64,000 nucleotides of DNA from Gemmatimonadota bacterium (GTDB taxonomy: Bacteria > JAAXHH01), in NCBI GenBank assembly GCA_009841265.1, contig VXMB01000009.1, forward strand, positions 1,037,911-1,101,910, in the 5' to 3' direction. Each line of letters starts with the position of its first letter. Within the stretch, counting starts at the first letter, position 1. A model generated the notes under the pieces. It had not been told where the DNA came from, did no database searches, and worked only from the letters and a program-made list of their open reading frames with translations. A program made the position numbers and the translations under genes. Below, piece by piece: positions 1 to 8,577 of this stretch.

Positions 1-1
1 C

Positions 2-448
2 CACAAGAAGCTGCGGGAACACATCACCACGCCGATTCTGCAGACCGAGCATATCTTCGGCCTGGAGCAGCACGTCGATTTCGTCGTCAACGGGGGAACG
101 GACTTCGTGCGGTCCGGAGTCTACGAGGACGGCGGCATCACCGGCGTGATGAAGATCGCCCACGCGGCCGAGGGACTCGGGCTGGACATGGAACTCCACG
201 GCGGCGGCCTCGCACACCGCCATATCATGGCATCCGTCCGGAACAGCAACTACTACGAACTGGGGCTCGTGCATCCCGGGATTAAGAAGACCAAGCCGCA
301 CGTTTACGCGCCCGAATTCACCGATGAGCTCGAGAACATCGATGAACACGGATGCGTTCCCGTCCCCCAGGGTCCGGGTCTGGGCGCCGAGATCGATCGG
401 GACTACATCGAGGCGCATCGGGTGAACACGATCGTGCACGAGGCGTAG
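2..448 (+). CDS. Enolase-superfamily (mandelate racemase type) enzyme, C-terminal part
   Basis: Open reading frame entering from the left edge of the window; only the last 148 residues are present. The visible part has the end of an enolase-type barrel and capping tail: HIFGLEQHVDF, a strand ending in DFVRSGVYEDGGITG, then MELHGGGLAHRHIM, where the His-rich segment lies at the position of the C-terminal catalytic His/Asp region of the superfamily, and a Pro/Gly-rich tail ending VPVPQGPGLGAEID, typical of acid-sugar dehydratases and racemases of this group. The substrate cannot be told from this fragment and the metal-binding residues lie outside the window. It converges on the PhyH gene at 492-1328. 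Confidence 0.85.
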   Translation, partial: HKKLREHITTPILQTEHIFGLEQHVDFVVNGGTDFVRSGVYEDGGITGVMKIAHAAEGLGLDMELHGGGLAHRHIMASVRNSNYYELGLVHPGIKKTKPHVYAPEFTDELENIDEHGCVPVPQGPGLGAEIDRDYIEAHRVNTIVHEA

Positions 449-491
449 ACGGACAGGAGGAGTGATCGCGCCCGCGTCTACGCAACCGCTT

Positions 492-1328
492 CTACGCGCT
501 TGCCAGCATTTCTCGTACCCGCTTGACGACCTGTTTCTCGTCGCGGGTCATTTTCTCCAACTCGTACATGTCGTCCGAGAGCTTCCCGCGGTGCTCCTCC
601 AGTGGATACAGGTGGGGCAGGTCGAAGAACCAGCTAAAGACGTACCGCTGGAAGATGTTCAGGCGGGGATAGTCCCGGGTCCACGGACTGGCGTTGTGCA
701 ACAGACGGGTAGAGAAGATGATGACGTCCCCCGCCTTCATGGGGATCGTAATCGAAGTGGGAGGATCGTGCTCGACGGGTAGACCTTCCGGCTCGGGAAT
801 CGTGGATTTATGGCTGCCGGGGACCAGGCAGAATCCCGTGCCGGGCGGCACGTCGGCCAGGGCGACCCAGGTGGCCAGGTGGCTGCAGTAGATCTCGCCG
901 TCCGCCACCTGGAAATCGTTGTTGGGATTGCGGAATCCGTGGGTGACCTTGACCCCGTCGTCATCCCGGTGAAAGCGCAGTTCTTCCGGGCCCTTGACCA
1001 TGTGGGTGAATACGCAGTGCATCAGGCGGGGACAACCCCAGGTCAACCCGGCTACCACGCGGATGATCTCCGGGTTCATGTTGAGCCGCTGGAACACCTC
1101 GTGGCCGTAGTGGATATGGCCGATATGGGTCTTGTTCGGCTCCTGGCGCCCCCGCTTGAGTGGAGCGGGAATGTCCTTCTCGTCCGCGGTCAGCCAGCCG
1201 TCCAGGACCGGGCGCATCTCGGACAGGTCGGCGTCCGGAACGACGCCAGGCAGCAGCAGGTAGCCCTGCAGCTCGAAATGCCACTTCTCTTCCGGTGTCA
1301 GGAAAGGCACCGGGGTCTGTGTCGTCAT
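492..1328 (-). CDS. Phytanoyl-CoA dioxygenase (PhyH) family Fe(II)/2-oxoglutarate oxygenase
   Basis: Protein of about 278 residues with the double-stranded beta-helix signature of PhyH enzymes: the first iron ligands in FHRDDDGVK (HxD), the distal His in FSTRLLHNASPW, and a following Arg-rich stretch (RDYPRLN) fitting the 2-oxoglutarate-binding Arg. The family hydroxylates small organic substrates using O2 and 2-oxoglutarate; the substrate here is unknown. The start at 1328 is chosen because its ATG overlaps the stop of the upstream kelch gene by 4 bp (ATGA), showing translational coupling; an ATG six codons upstream is possible. It is the last gene of a three-gene minus-strand operon: HpcH/HpaI aldolase, kelch protein, PhyH. 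Confidence 0.88.
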   Translation of the reverse strand: MTTQTPVPFLTPEEKWHFELQGYLLLPGVVPDADLSEMRPVLDGWLTADEKDIPAPLKRGRQEPNKTHIGHIHYGHEVFQRLNMNPEIIRVVAGLTWGCPRLMHCVFTHMVKGPEELRFHRDDDGVKVTHGFRNPNNDFQVADGEIYCSHLATWVALADVPPGTGFCLVPGSHKSTIPEPEGLPVEHDPPTSITIPMKAGDVIIFSTRLLHNASPWTRDYPRLNIFQRYVFSWFFDLPHLYPLEEHRGKLSDDMYELEKMTRDEKQVVKRVREMLASA

Positions 1329-2284
1329 ACCCGTTCCAGTCTCCATACGTCCGACCCCATGTGACTGCCCGCGACGACCCAGAGCGCATCGCGGTACACG
1401 AAGACACTGGCCGCGTGCCGGGCCGGCCAGGGCGTGTCCGGTACTTCGAACCAGTCTGTGCCGTCGGACGAGTACCAGACGTCATTCAGGTTAACGCCGT
1501 TCCAGCCCGCCAACACCCACATCCGGCCGTCGAACACGGCGGTCCCATGATACTGCCGCGGCGACCAGGGTGCGTTACGGCTGTGGCACGCCCAGTGGAC
1601 GCCGTCGGACGTACTCCACACATCATTGTGAAACGTCCGATCGGGCGTGTCCGGCGTTTCGTACGTACCGCCGCCGAGTACCCAGAATCGACCTCGATGC
1701 ACGACGCTTCCGCCCACCATCCCGCGGGGCGCCCACCTGGGCTTGTTCGACTCTAGCCTCGTCCAATCTGATCCGTCCGCCGAGACCCACACGTCATCGT
1801 AGAAACGGTCCTTGCCACCGGCTAAACCGGGCATGGTCTGGCCGCCCCAAACCCAGAGTCTGTCCATCCAGGCCGCTGCGCCGTGCAGCACGCGGGGCGA
1901 CCAAGGGGCTTCTTCGAGCACGCAGTGCCAGTCCCGACCGTTGGCCGACGACCAGACATCGCCCTGGTGATACCCCTGGTTGGCGTCGCCGCCGATCAGC
2001 CACATGCGACGGTCGTGAACGGCGTATCCGCCCGTGTGTCTGCCCGCCCAGTCCCGTTTCGGATCGAAGGATTCGTCGACGTAAGTGTTGGGTTTTAGCG
2101 GCGACCAGTCCCGCCCGTCGGTGGACCGCCAGACATCATTGCTGCAGACCCTGGGGAAATGGAGCTTGTCGCGCGGATTCCAGCCGCCGATCAGCCACAT
2201 GGCGTTGTCGAAAACCAATGCGCCGGCCCCGTCGCGGGGTGCGAAGGGGGCACGGGCAGTCACCTGCGTCCAATGATAGTCCAA
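1325..2284 (-). CDS. Kelch-repeat beta-propeller protein
   Basis: 319-residue protein built almost wholly of kelch-like repeats of about 50 residues, each with a hydrophobic strand ending in GG (WLIGGWNP, WLIGGDAN, WVWGGQT, WVLGGGT, WVLAGWN, WVVAGS) followed by a DVW(x)S(x)DG(x)DW segment. This predicts a beta-propeller of about six blades, similar to galactose-oxidase/kelch proteins but without oxidase residues I can identify. No signal peptide is visible. The apparent start is TTG, one base after the stop of the upstream aldolase gene, and its stop overlaps the PhyH start by 4 bp, so it is the middle gene of a coupled operon. The role is unknown; a binding or scaffolding propeller is likely. 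Confidence 0.82.
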   Translation of the reverse strand: MDYHWTQVTARAPFAPRDGAGALVFDNAMWLIGGWNPRDKLHFPRVCSNDVWRSTDGRDWSPLKPNTYVDESFDPKRDWAGRHTGGYAVHDRRMWLIGGDANQGYHQGDVWSSANGRDWHCVLEEAPWSPRVLHGAAAWMDRLWVWGGQTMPGLAGGKDRFYDDVWVSADGSDWTRLESNKPRWAPRGMVGGSVVHRGRFWVLGGGTYETPDTPDRTFHNDVWSTSDGVHWACHSRNAPWSPRQYHGTAVFDGRMWVLAGWNGVNLNDVWYSSDGTDWFEVPDTPWPARHAASVFVYRDALWVVAGSHMGSDVWRLERV

Positions 2285-2285
2285 A

Positions 2286-3065
2286 TCACGCGCCCGGTAT
2301 CGCGTCCAGGTCTTTACTGCATTGCTCCAACACGCCCATCAGGCTGAAATCGCCGCCCCATGGCACGAGACTGGCGCCCAGGCCGCGGTAGTGGGCGACC
2401 TGTTCGGGGCTGCCCGCCGTGATGCCCCAGGCCTTGCCGTGCCGTTCGGCCGCATCCGACACCCGGGAAATGGCATCGTCCAGCGTCCAGTTGACATTGG
2501 GGTCGGTTTCCAGGCGATGCGTCAGGTCGGCGGGGCCGATGAATACCACGTCGATGCCCTCCACGGCCGCGATGGCGTCCACGTTGCGCAGCCCTTCCAC
2601 GGTCTCGATCTGGCCGACGATGAAGGTCTCCCGATTGGCATCTTCGAAGTAAGTCGTTCCTTCTTTCCACACCTCGATACCGAAATCACCGTCAATGCCA
2701 GCGCCGTCGATGCCCCGGTTGCCCAGGGGAGGGAACTTCGCGCAGTCGACGACGTGGCGCGCGACGTCCGCAGTCGACATGAAAGGGATCATGAAACCCG
2801 TGGCGCCGTCTTCCAGATACCGGTACAGGTGAGTCCTTTCCAGGGTCGGCGGACGCACCATGCAGTCGATGTCGTGCTGCTTGCACATGGCCAGAATGGA
2901 CTGGACCTCCCGGGCATCCATGGCGCGGTGTTCCAGGTCGAACCAGAGGCCGTCGTATTTGAAGTGGGCTGCATAGCGAATGTAGAAGGGCAGATAGTGG
3001 CCGAGACCGGCCATCCGGACGAAGCCGGAGGAGCTAAGCTTGGACAGGACCTTGCTCTTGCGCAT
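2286..3065 (-). CDS. HpcH/HpaI-family aldolase
   Basis: About 259 residues from the ATG at 3065, chosen because AAAGGAT lies just upstream; a longer frame back to 3152 lacks a good site. The sequence has the class II pyruvate-aldolase pattern: YDGLWFDLEHRAMD near the N terminus, the metal-binding Glu in VGQIETVEGL, and an Asp in VVFIGPADLTHRLE. The family cleaves or forms 4-hydroxy-2-oxoacids (for example 2-keto-3-deoxy sugar acids to pyruvate plus an aldehyde) using a divalent metal. It is the first gene of the minus-strand operon with the kelch protein and PhyH, suggesting catabolism of a small hydroxy acid, but the substrate is unknown. Confidence 0.87.
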   Translation of the reverse strand: MRKSKVLSKLSSSGFVRMAGLGHYLPFYIRYAAHFKYDGLWFDLEHRAMDAREVQSILAMCKQHDIDCMVRPPTLERTHLYRYLEDGATGFMIPFMSTADVARHVVDCAKFPPLGNRGIDGAGIDGDFGIEVWKEGTTYFEDANRETFIVGQIETVEGLRNVDAIAAVEGIDVVFIGPADLTHRLETDPNVNWTLDDAISRVSDAAERHGKAWGITAGSPEQVAHYRGLGASLVPWGGDFSLMGVLEQCSKDLDAIPGA

Positions 3066-3312
3066 GCCGGATCCTTTCGGGGAAACCGCAGGAAATGGAG
3101 TCAGGATCGAAAAGCGACCGTCTGGCAGTGAATCAGTGCGGAGATTATCCACGTCCCGCGGTGCGGTGTCAAGGCCTATTGGCTACCATAGACTGACAGT
3201 ACGGGAATCGAGAACTATTCGTACAGGCTAACTGCTTATGCGGGTTAACCGTGCTTAACCTTTGATAAAACTGTCCTCAGCCTGGACAGCACGGAGTTGG
3301 AGTACAACGTGC

Positions 3313-3341
3313 TTGTTGCTTATCGATATACGATATATATT
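3313..3341 (+). promoter_or_regulatory. Promoter with embedded operator for the higA locus
   Basis: TTGTTG (3313-3318) and TATATT (3336-3341) are separated by exactly 17 bases. The spacer holds a perfect inverted repeat, TATCG-ATATA-CGATA (3321-3335), the usual position for an autoregulating antitoxin operator. It lies upstream of the decayed higB and the intact higA. A second, extended -10 like element, TGGTATACT, is at 3384-3392. Confidence 0.5.
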
Positions 3342-3397
3342 GAAATTACGATCAGTTTATAAGACTAATACGACGTAAGAATATGGTATACTGAGAG

Positions 3398-3459
3398 AGT
3401 CAATACAGCGCCACGATCAACAATCGTAAAATGTATACGAGGTAGAGATTGTCGACTGA
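3398..3459 (+). pseudogene. higB: Remnant of higB toxin (RelE/ParE-like), frameshifted
   Basis: No intact toxin precedes higA, but two fragments in the expected order match the C-terminal part of HigB toxins. Frame A (3398-3430) reads SQYSATINNRK, like the GQYSIRINDQWR strand of the family. Frame B (3430-3459) reads NVYEVEIVD then a stop, like the terminal GNAYDVEIVDYH. The roughly ten residues normally between them, and everything N-terminal, are missing. The fragment ends 21 bases before the higA start, matching normal higBA spacing. Family resemblance is from memory of HigB sequences; the reading frames are direct. Confidence 0.55.
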
Positions 3460-3480
3460 TATTAGAAGGAGAATCCTGCC

Positions 3481-3774
3481 ATGACGTGCCTAGACCCGGT
3501 TCACCCAGGGGTGGTGCTCAAGCACGACTTCATGGATCCTATGGGCCTGTCTTCTAATGCGTTGGCCAAGGCAGTAGGGGTAACGCCGGCCAGGATAAAT
3601 GAGATCGTGCGCGGCCGTCGGGGTATATCTGCCGAAACGGCACTGCGCCTTGCTAGGTATTTCAACACGGACGCACAAAGCTGGATGAATCTACAGGTAA
3701 GATACGATCTGGCACTTGCAGAACGCATAGCTGCTTCAGACCTACTGGCCATTAAGCCGTATGACGTGGCATAA
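3481..3774 (+). CDS. higA: HigA-family antitoxin (XRE helix-turn-helix)
   Basis: 97-residue protein beginning HPGVVLKHDFMDPMGLS and containing a Cro/C1-type helix-turn-helix (NALAKAVGVTPARINEIVRGRRGISAETALRLARYF) followed by the family tail SWMNLQVRYDLALAE. This is the classic VapI/HigA antidote layout: it would neutralise HigB and repress its own promoter. AGAAGGAGA lies ten bases upstream of the ATG. The toxin gene that should precede it survives only as fragments (3398-3459), while the promoter and palindromic operator at 3313-3341 look intact, so this is an orphan antitoxin. It is the leftmost gene of the defence island and is AT-richer than the genes to its left. Confidence 0.9.
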   Translation: MTCLDPVHPGVVLKHDFMDPMGLSSNALAKAVGVTPARINEIVRGRRGISAETALRLARYFNTDAQSWMNLQVRYDLALAERIAASDLLAIKPYDVA

Positions 3775-3851
3775 TGTCAGGACGAGAGTAATCTGATCAT
3801 AAACTTCATGTTCAAAAACATCCTCGACAGGGAATCCAGGAGGATTTGTTA

Positions 3852-5177
3852 ATGGCCTTTATCAATGATCGGCTCGAACAACTCCTCAATGAGGAAGAAG
3901 GATCTGCACTTGATTTCAAGAGAGACCAGTATCCGTTTGAAGGAGCCGACAACAATACCAAAAGCGAATTACTCAAGGATATACTTGCCTTTGCTAATAC
4001 TCTACGTCCAGTCACGGCTTTCATTCTAATCGGAGTGGAAGAGGTAAGGGAAGGACACAACCGAGTTGTGGGCGTAAACTGCCACTTGGACGACGCAGAA
4101 CTTCAACAGTTCGTGAATAGCAAAACACAAAAACCAGTGATATTCTCATATCGATGTTACGGAGTAAATTGCCGCTATATCGGCGTTATTGAAATACCTG
4201 CTCAGGAAGGTCCGATTTATCTTACAAAGGGGTTTGGTAAACTTGAAGCAGAAAAAGTGTATGTCAGACGAGGTAGTTCGACCGATATAGCTTCCCCCGA
4301 AGAGATCGTACAAATGGGTACTATGAGGCAGTCTCGTGTCGGCGCAGGACAGGTAATATCTACAGCACAACAGCGACTGGAGCATTGGCATAAATCGGGA
4401 GAGGATCGTTTCCGCCATATACTGACTGACTCCAACGGAGTCAACTGGCCAGTTTCGATCATGGACCACCACTACCAGTTCAGTTACTTGATCTCTACAG
4501 AAAACGATGAAGTTGTAAATACCGATACACTGAAAAGAGTGCTGCAAGAAGTGGTGTCTAGAATTCATCATCCGAGTTTTGTCTGGCGTATGTTTGATCC
4601 ACTTAATCAATACCCGGACAATGTAGCGAAATTCGTACCTGAAAATACCGATGGATCAGGTAAAGATGTCATTGAAGTTAATCTTACAGCAGATCCCAGC
4701 TTCGACACTTCACTCCCAGATTTCTGGCGGGTGACACCGGACGGTCGAGCTTCTCTTATTCGAGCCTACAGGGAGGACCGCCAATACAATGCCGTGAGCA
4801 CAGGCAGAAGTGCAGGTACTTGGCTGTCGCCGAAACTGTTGATTTTAGAAGTCGCAGAGCTCGTAGCCCATGCAAGGCTGTTCGCACATCATTTCAATTC
4901 GGCAACGAGCATATTGTTTCTTTGTACGTGGACAGGCTTAGCGGGTCGAATGCTCGATGATTTTCGACCTGATTACCACTTAACGAGATACAATTATCAA
5001 TCAAGGTCAAACCTACGTATTACCCAGAATAGATGCACGTTATCGGAGTCGACAACTGACTGGAAGACAATTGTGATCGGACTCGGTCGTCCGGTGCTTC
5101 GTCTTTTTGATTTTCCAGACTGTGACCAAGCCTTCGTAGAAGAGTGTTGCCACGGACTGTCAATACAAGGTGAGTGA
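3852..5177 (+). CDS. AlbA_2 (Schlafen AlbA_2-like) domain protein
   Basis: 441 residues from the ATG at 3852, preceded by a strong AGGAGG (3838-3843). The N-terminal part, roughly residues 10-150, is a divergent AlbA_2 domain: an acidic start EGSALDFKRDQYPF, a hydrophobic helix ILAFANTLRPVTAFILIGVEE, GVNCHLDDAELQQF, and the closing AEKVYVRRGSSTDIASPEEI. This domain is shared with Schlafen-type nucleases and with bacterial predicted transcriptional or ATP-binding proteins; it is frequent in defence loci. The remaining 290 residues match nothing I recognise and lack obvious membrane segments. It sits between higA and a type I RM operon on the same strand, with 190 bases before hsdM, so a defence role is an inference from position. 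Confidence 0.75.
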   Translation: MAFINDRLEQLLNEEEGSALDFKRDQYPFEGADNNTKSELLKDILAFANTLRPVTAFILIGVEEVREGHNRVVGVNCHLDDAELQQFVNSKTQKPVIFSYRCYGVNCRYIGVIEIPAQEGPIYLTKGFGKLEAEKVYVRRGSSTDIASPEEIVQMGTMRQSRVGAGQVISTAQQRLEHWHKSGEDRFRHILTDSNGVNWPVSIMDHHYQFSYLISTENDEVVNTDTLKRVLQEVVSRIHHPSFVWRMFDPLNQYPDNVAKFVPENTDGSGKDVIEVNLTADPSFDTSLPDFWRVTPDGRASLIRAYREDRQYNAVSTGRSAGTWLSPKLLILEVAELVAHARLFAHHFNSATSILFLCTWTGLAGRMLDDFRPDYHLTRYNYQSRSNLRITQNRCTLSESTTDWKTIVIGLGRPVLRLFDFPDCDQAFVEECCHGLSIQGE

Positions 5178-5367
5178 GGGTTTACCGCAGAACGTTGCGA
5201 GCCCTAAAGAACAAACGGGTAGAGGCATAGAACGGCTTGACCCTGATTTATAGCATCCGTATTTTGCGGATCAAAGACTCCTTTTTAGAACCCATTTCAA
5301 AATTACACCAGTTGGTACCTTAATGCGCTAATGGTCCGGGGTTTTCAGTACCAAGTGTATAGTCCAT

Positions 5368-7350
5368 ATGCCTGACCACAGCTACTTCTCCAACCTAATC
5401 TGGCAGATTGCCGACCTGCTGCGCGGTCCCTATCGCCCGCCACAATACGAGCGTGTCATGCTACCGATGACTGTGCTTCGGCGTTTCGACTGCGTACTCG
5501 CTCCGACTAAGCCCGCTGTCCTAGCTGAGTATGAGCGCTGGCGTGGAAGACTCCAAGGCGACGCGCTCGACGCAAGACTAAACAAAGCAGCCGGACAACG
5601 CTTCCATAACCACTCCCAGCTTGATTTCGAGAAACTGAGAGGTGACCCGGACAACGTCGCCCGGCACCTCGCCAGCTATATACAGAGCTTTTCGTCTAAC
5701 GTGCGACGCATCTTTGAGTACTTCGAGATTGAAACCGAGATCGAAAAGATGCAGGAATCCAACATCCTGTACCTCGTTCTATCAAAGTTCTCGGACGTTA
5801 ACCTGCACCCCAATGACGTTCCAAACGATCAAATGGGACTCATCTTCGAGAATCTAATCCGTAAATTCAACGAGTTGGCTAACGAGACCGCTGGCGATCA
5901 CTTCACGCCGCGTGAAGTGATTCGGCTCATGGTAAACATCCTCTTCATCCACGATGACGAACTACTCGCCACACCTGGCACCGTGCGCAAGCTTCTTGAC
6001 CCTGCTTGTGGTACCGGCGGTATGTTGGCCGAGGCACAAAACTACCTGCGAGAGCACCACAGCGCTGCACAGCTTTATGTATACGGACAGGACTACAACA
6101 GTCGCGCTTTCGCCACCGCTGCATCTGACATGCTGATGAAGCAGGTTAATCACAATGGCGGCGGCGAAATATACTTTGGCGACAGTTTCACCGAAGATCG
6201 GGTCGAGAATGAAACCTTCGACTACTTCCTCACCAATCCACCTTACGGCGTGGACTGGAAAAAACAGAAAAACAAAATCCAAGAAGAGCATGATAAGTTC
6301 GGGTTCGAGCGTCGATTCGGTGCCGGGCTCCCGCGTGTGAACGACGGTTCATTTCTGTTCCTGCAACACATGGTTCATAAATTCGAACCTGTGTGCCCAG
6401 ACAAGCACAAACACGGTTCGCGACTAGCCATCGTGTTTAGCGGCTCGCCTCTCTTTACCGGCGGCGCCGGATCGGGCGAGAGCGACATTCGCAAATGGAT
6501 CATCGAGAACGACTGGCTCGAAGGTATCATTGCACTGCCAGAGCAGATGTTCTACAACACCGGTATTGGCACCTACATATGGGTTATTACCAATCGCAAG
6601 GAAAAACGCCGTGAAGGCAAGATTCAACTGCTCGACGCACGAGACCTATGGACTGCGGGTGGGAGCGAGGAAAATAGGCGCAGTCTTGGGGATAAGCGTC
6701 GTCATATCTCTAAGGACCAAATAGAGGAGATCGTGCAACTATACGGTCGCTACGAAAACAACGACCGCTCCTTGCTTTTCGACAATGTTGACTTCGGCTA
6801 CACGCGTCTGACCGTAGAGCAACCCCTGCGCTTGCGCTACCAAATGACCATTGAAGACAAAGCCCGTTTTCTCGATGCGTGCCCCTACCTGCTCGACGAT
6901 GTGCAAGAAATCGATAAGACGCTAGGACGTGAACCGAAACTCGATTGGAACGCAACATGGAAGAGAATCGCCGATCTCCTACGTGTGCGTCAATCGCGTT
7001 GGAAGAAGGCTGAACAGAGGCTTTTCCGGGATGTTTTCACTGAAAAGGACCCAAAGGCCGAGGCGGTAAAGAAGGATGCCCGGGAAAATAGCTACGAGCC
7101 CGACACTGAATTGCGCGACTTTGAAAACGTGCCACTTAAAGACGATATCGACGCGTATTTCGAGCGTGAAGTGCGCCTCCACATCCCTGACGCCTGGATG
7201 GACCGTGACAAAGAAAAGGTAGGTTATGAAATCAATTTCAACCGCTACTTTTATAAGTACACCCCTCCACGTCCACTTGAGGAAATCGACGCAGACCTGA
7301 GGGAGGCAGAGGATGAGATTATGCGGCTATTGGGGGAGGTAATGGCGTGA
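5368..7350 (+). CDS. hsdM: Type I restriction-modification DNA methyltransferase subunit M
   Basis: 660-residue adenine-N6 methyltransferase subunit. Residues 1-150 form the HsdM N-terminal helical domain; the SAM-binding motif I LDPACGTGGML is at about residue 210 and the catalytic NPPYG at about 290, followed by the rest of the Rossmann-like domain and a long C-terminal helical tail (about 480-660) that contacts HsdS. With HsdS it methylates the recognition sequence; with HsdR it restricts foreign DNA. It is the first gene of hsdM-hsdS-ptuA-ptuB-hsdR. Its stop overlaps the GTG start of hsdS by four bases. No clear ribosome site precedes the ATG. The 190-base gap upstream is AT-rich, with only a weak hairpin (near 5248). 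Confidence 0.95.
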   Translation: MPDHSYFSNLIWQIADLLRGPYRPPQYERVMLPMTVLRRFDCVLAPTKPAVLAEYERWRGRLQGDALDARLNKAAGQRFHNHSQLDFEKLRGDPDNVARHLASYIQSFSSNVRRIFEYFEIETEIEKMQESNILYLVLSKFSDVNLHPNDVPNDQMGLIFENLIRKFNELANETAGDHFTPREVIRLMVNILFIHDDELLATPGTVRKLLDPACGTGGMLAEAQNYLREHHSAAQLYVYGQDYNSRAFATAASDMLMKQVNHNGGGEIYFGDSFTEDRVENETFDYFLTNPPYGVDWKKQKNKIQEEHDKFGFERRFGAGLPRVNDGSFLFLQHMVHKFEPVCPDKHKHGSRLAIVFSGSPLFTGGAGSGESDIRKWIIENDWLEGIIALPEQMFYNTGIGTYIWVITNRKEKRREGKIQLLDARDLWTAGGSEENRRSLGDKRRHISKDQIEEIVQLYGRYENNDRSLLFDNVDFGYTRLTVEQPLRLRYQMTIEDKARFLDACPYLLDDVQEIDKTLGREPKLDWNATWKRIADLLRVRQSRWKKAEQRLFRDVFTEKDPKAEAVKKDARENSYEPDTELRDFENVPLKDDIDAYFEREVRLHIPDAWMDRDKEKVGYEINFNRYFYKYTPPRPLEEIDADLREAEDEIMRLLGEVMA

Positions 7351-8576
7351 GAACGGACCATAGTCCGCAACTTCGTCATGTCTTTTTGGTAACAAGCGGA
7401 GCCACACCAGCAAGCGGGAATCCTGAGTACTGGGACGGCGAGATTCCTTGGGTCACGCCGGAGGATTTGAGTAATAGGAAAAGCTATTGGCTTCAGAATA
7501 CTCGCCGAAAGATTACACATGCTGGTTACGAGTCCTCTGGTGCAACAATGGCTCCCGCCTCTTCGATTGTACTATCGAAGAGAGCGCCGATCGGGCAACT
7601 CGCAGTGCTCAAGCAGTCTGCGTGTTCGAACCAAGGCTGCTTTCTGCTAACGCCGCGATACGACGCCGACACGCGGTTTTACTACTACTGGCTCTCCTGC
7701 AAAGTCAGACTTCTCCAGGCTCTTGGCCGTGGTTCAACTTTCATGGAAATCAGCGCGGATGACCTAAGGTCGATTCGTATTCCCACCCCTTCTCCGCGCC
7801 AGCAACGCACCATTGCCAACTACCTCGACCGCGAGACGGCGCGGCTAGATGCGCTGATTGCCGAAAAAGAGCGGTTGCTGCACTTACTGGCTGAGAAGCG
7901 ACGTGCGCTCATCACCCGCGCAGTCACCCTTGGTCTCAATCCAGATATCCGGCTCCGAGACTCCGGTATAACTTGGCTTGGAGAGATTCCAGCACATTGG
8001 GAGACTGAACGCGCTAGATGGTTGTTCAGGGAACGTGATGAGCGCTCTGATACAGGAGCAGAATATCTCCTCACTGTATCGCACCTCACCGGGGTGACTC
8101 TTCGTTCAGAGAAGGACGTCAACATGTTCGAAGCGGCGAGTAAAGAGGGGTATAAGATCTGCTTCTCGGGTGATCTCGTAATCAATACAATGTGGGCGTG
8201 GATGGGCGCGATGGGAGTGTCGCCCTTAGACGGTATCGTTAGTCCGTCCTATAACGTCTACGAACCTGGAGATCGTCTTGATCCAAGTTACATCAATGCC
8301 CTGGTCCGCTTATCGGCGTTCGCTCAGGAAGTAATGCGATATTCAAAGGGGGTATGGTCATCCCGGCTTCGCCTCTATCCGGAAGGTTTTTTCGCGATTG
8401 CACTTCCTGTACCCCCGGTCAGCGAGCAGAACGAAATCGTAGCTCACATTGCAAATGAGACCTGTAAGTCGGATCAGTTGCGCACCGCGACCGAAAGGAC
8501 TGTAGTGTTGCTCAAAGAGCGCAGGGCGGCACTCATCTCAGCGGTAGTTACCGGCCAAATTGATGTGGGACAATAA
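7347..8576 (+). CDS. hsdS: Type I restriction-modification specificity subunit S
   Basis: 409 residues with the two-half layout of HsdS: a first target-recognition domain containing NPEYWDGEIPWVTPEDL, a first conserved helical spacer (RQQRTIANYLDRETARLDALIAE), a second target-recognition domain starting GITWLGEIPAHWE, and a second spacer near the C terminus (SEQNEIVAHIANE, then KERRAALISAVVTGQID). The two domains read the two halves of a bipartite target and the spacers set their distance. Start is GTG at 7347, overlapping the hsdM stop (GTGA). The recognition sequence cannot be predicted from the protein. It appears full length. Confidence 0.94.
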   Translation: MRTDHSPQLRHVFLVTSGATPASGNPEYWDGEIPWVTPEDLSNRKSYWLQNTRRKITHAGYESSGATMAPASSIVLSKRAPIGQLAVLKQSACSNQGCFLLTPRYDADTRFYYYWLSCKVRLLQALGRGSTFMEISADDLRSIRIPTPSPRQQRTIANYLDRETARLDALIAEKERLLHLLAEKRRALITRAVTLGLNPDIRLRDSGITWLGEIPAHWETERARWLFRERDERSDTGAEYLLTVSHLTGVTLRSEKDVNMFEAASKEGYKICFSGDLVINTMWAWMGAMGVSPLDGIVSPSYNVYEPGDRLDPSYINALVRLSAFAQEVMRYSKGVWSSRLRLYPEGFFAIALPVPPVSEQNEIVAHIANETCKSDQLRTATERTVVLLKERRAALISAVVTGQIDVGQ

Positions 8577-8577
8577 C

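Noticed and set aside
5240..5275. Rho-independent terminator before hsdM (ATCCG-TATTTTG-CGGAT followed by a weak T run)
   Set aside because: The stem is only five base pairs and the T run is interrupted and 13 bases away.
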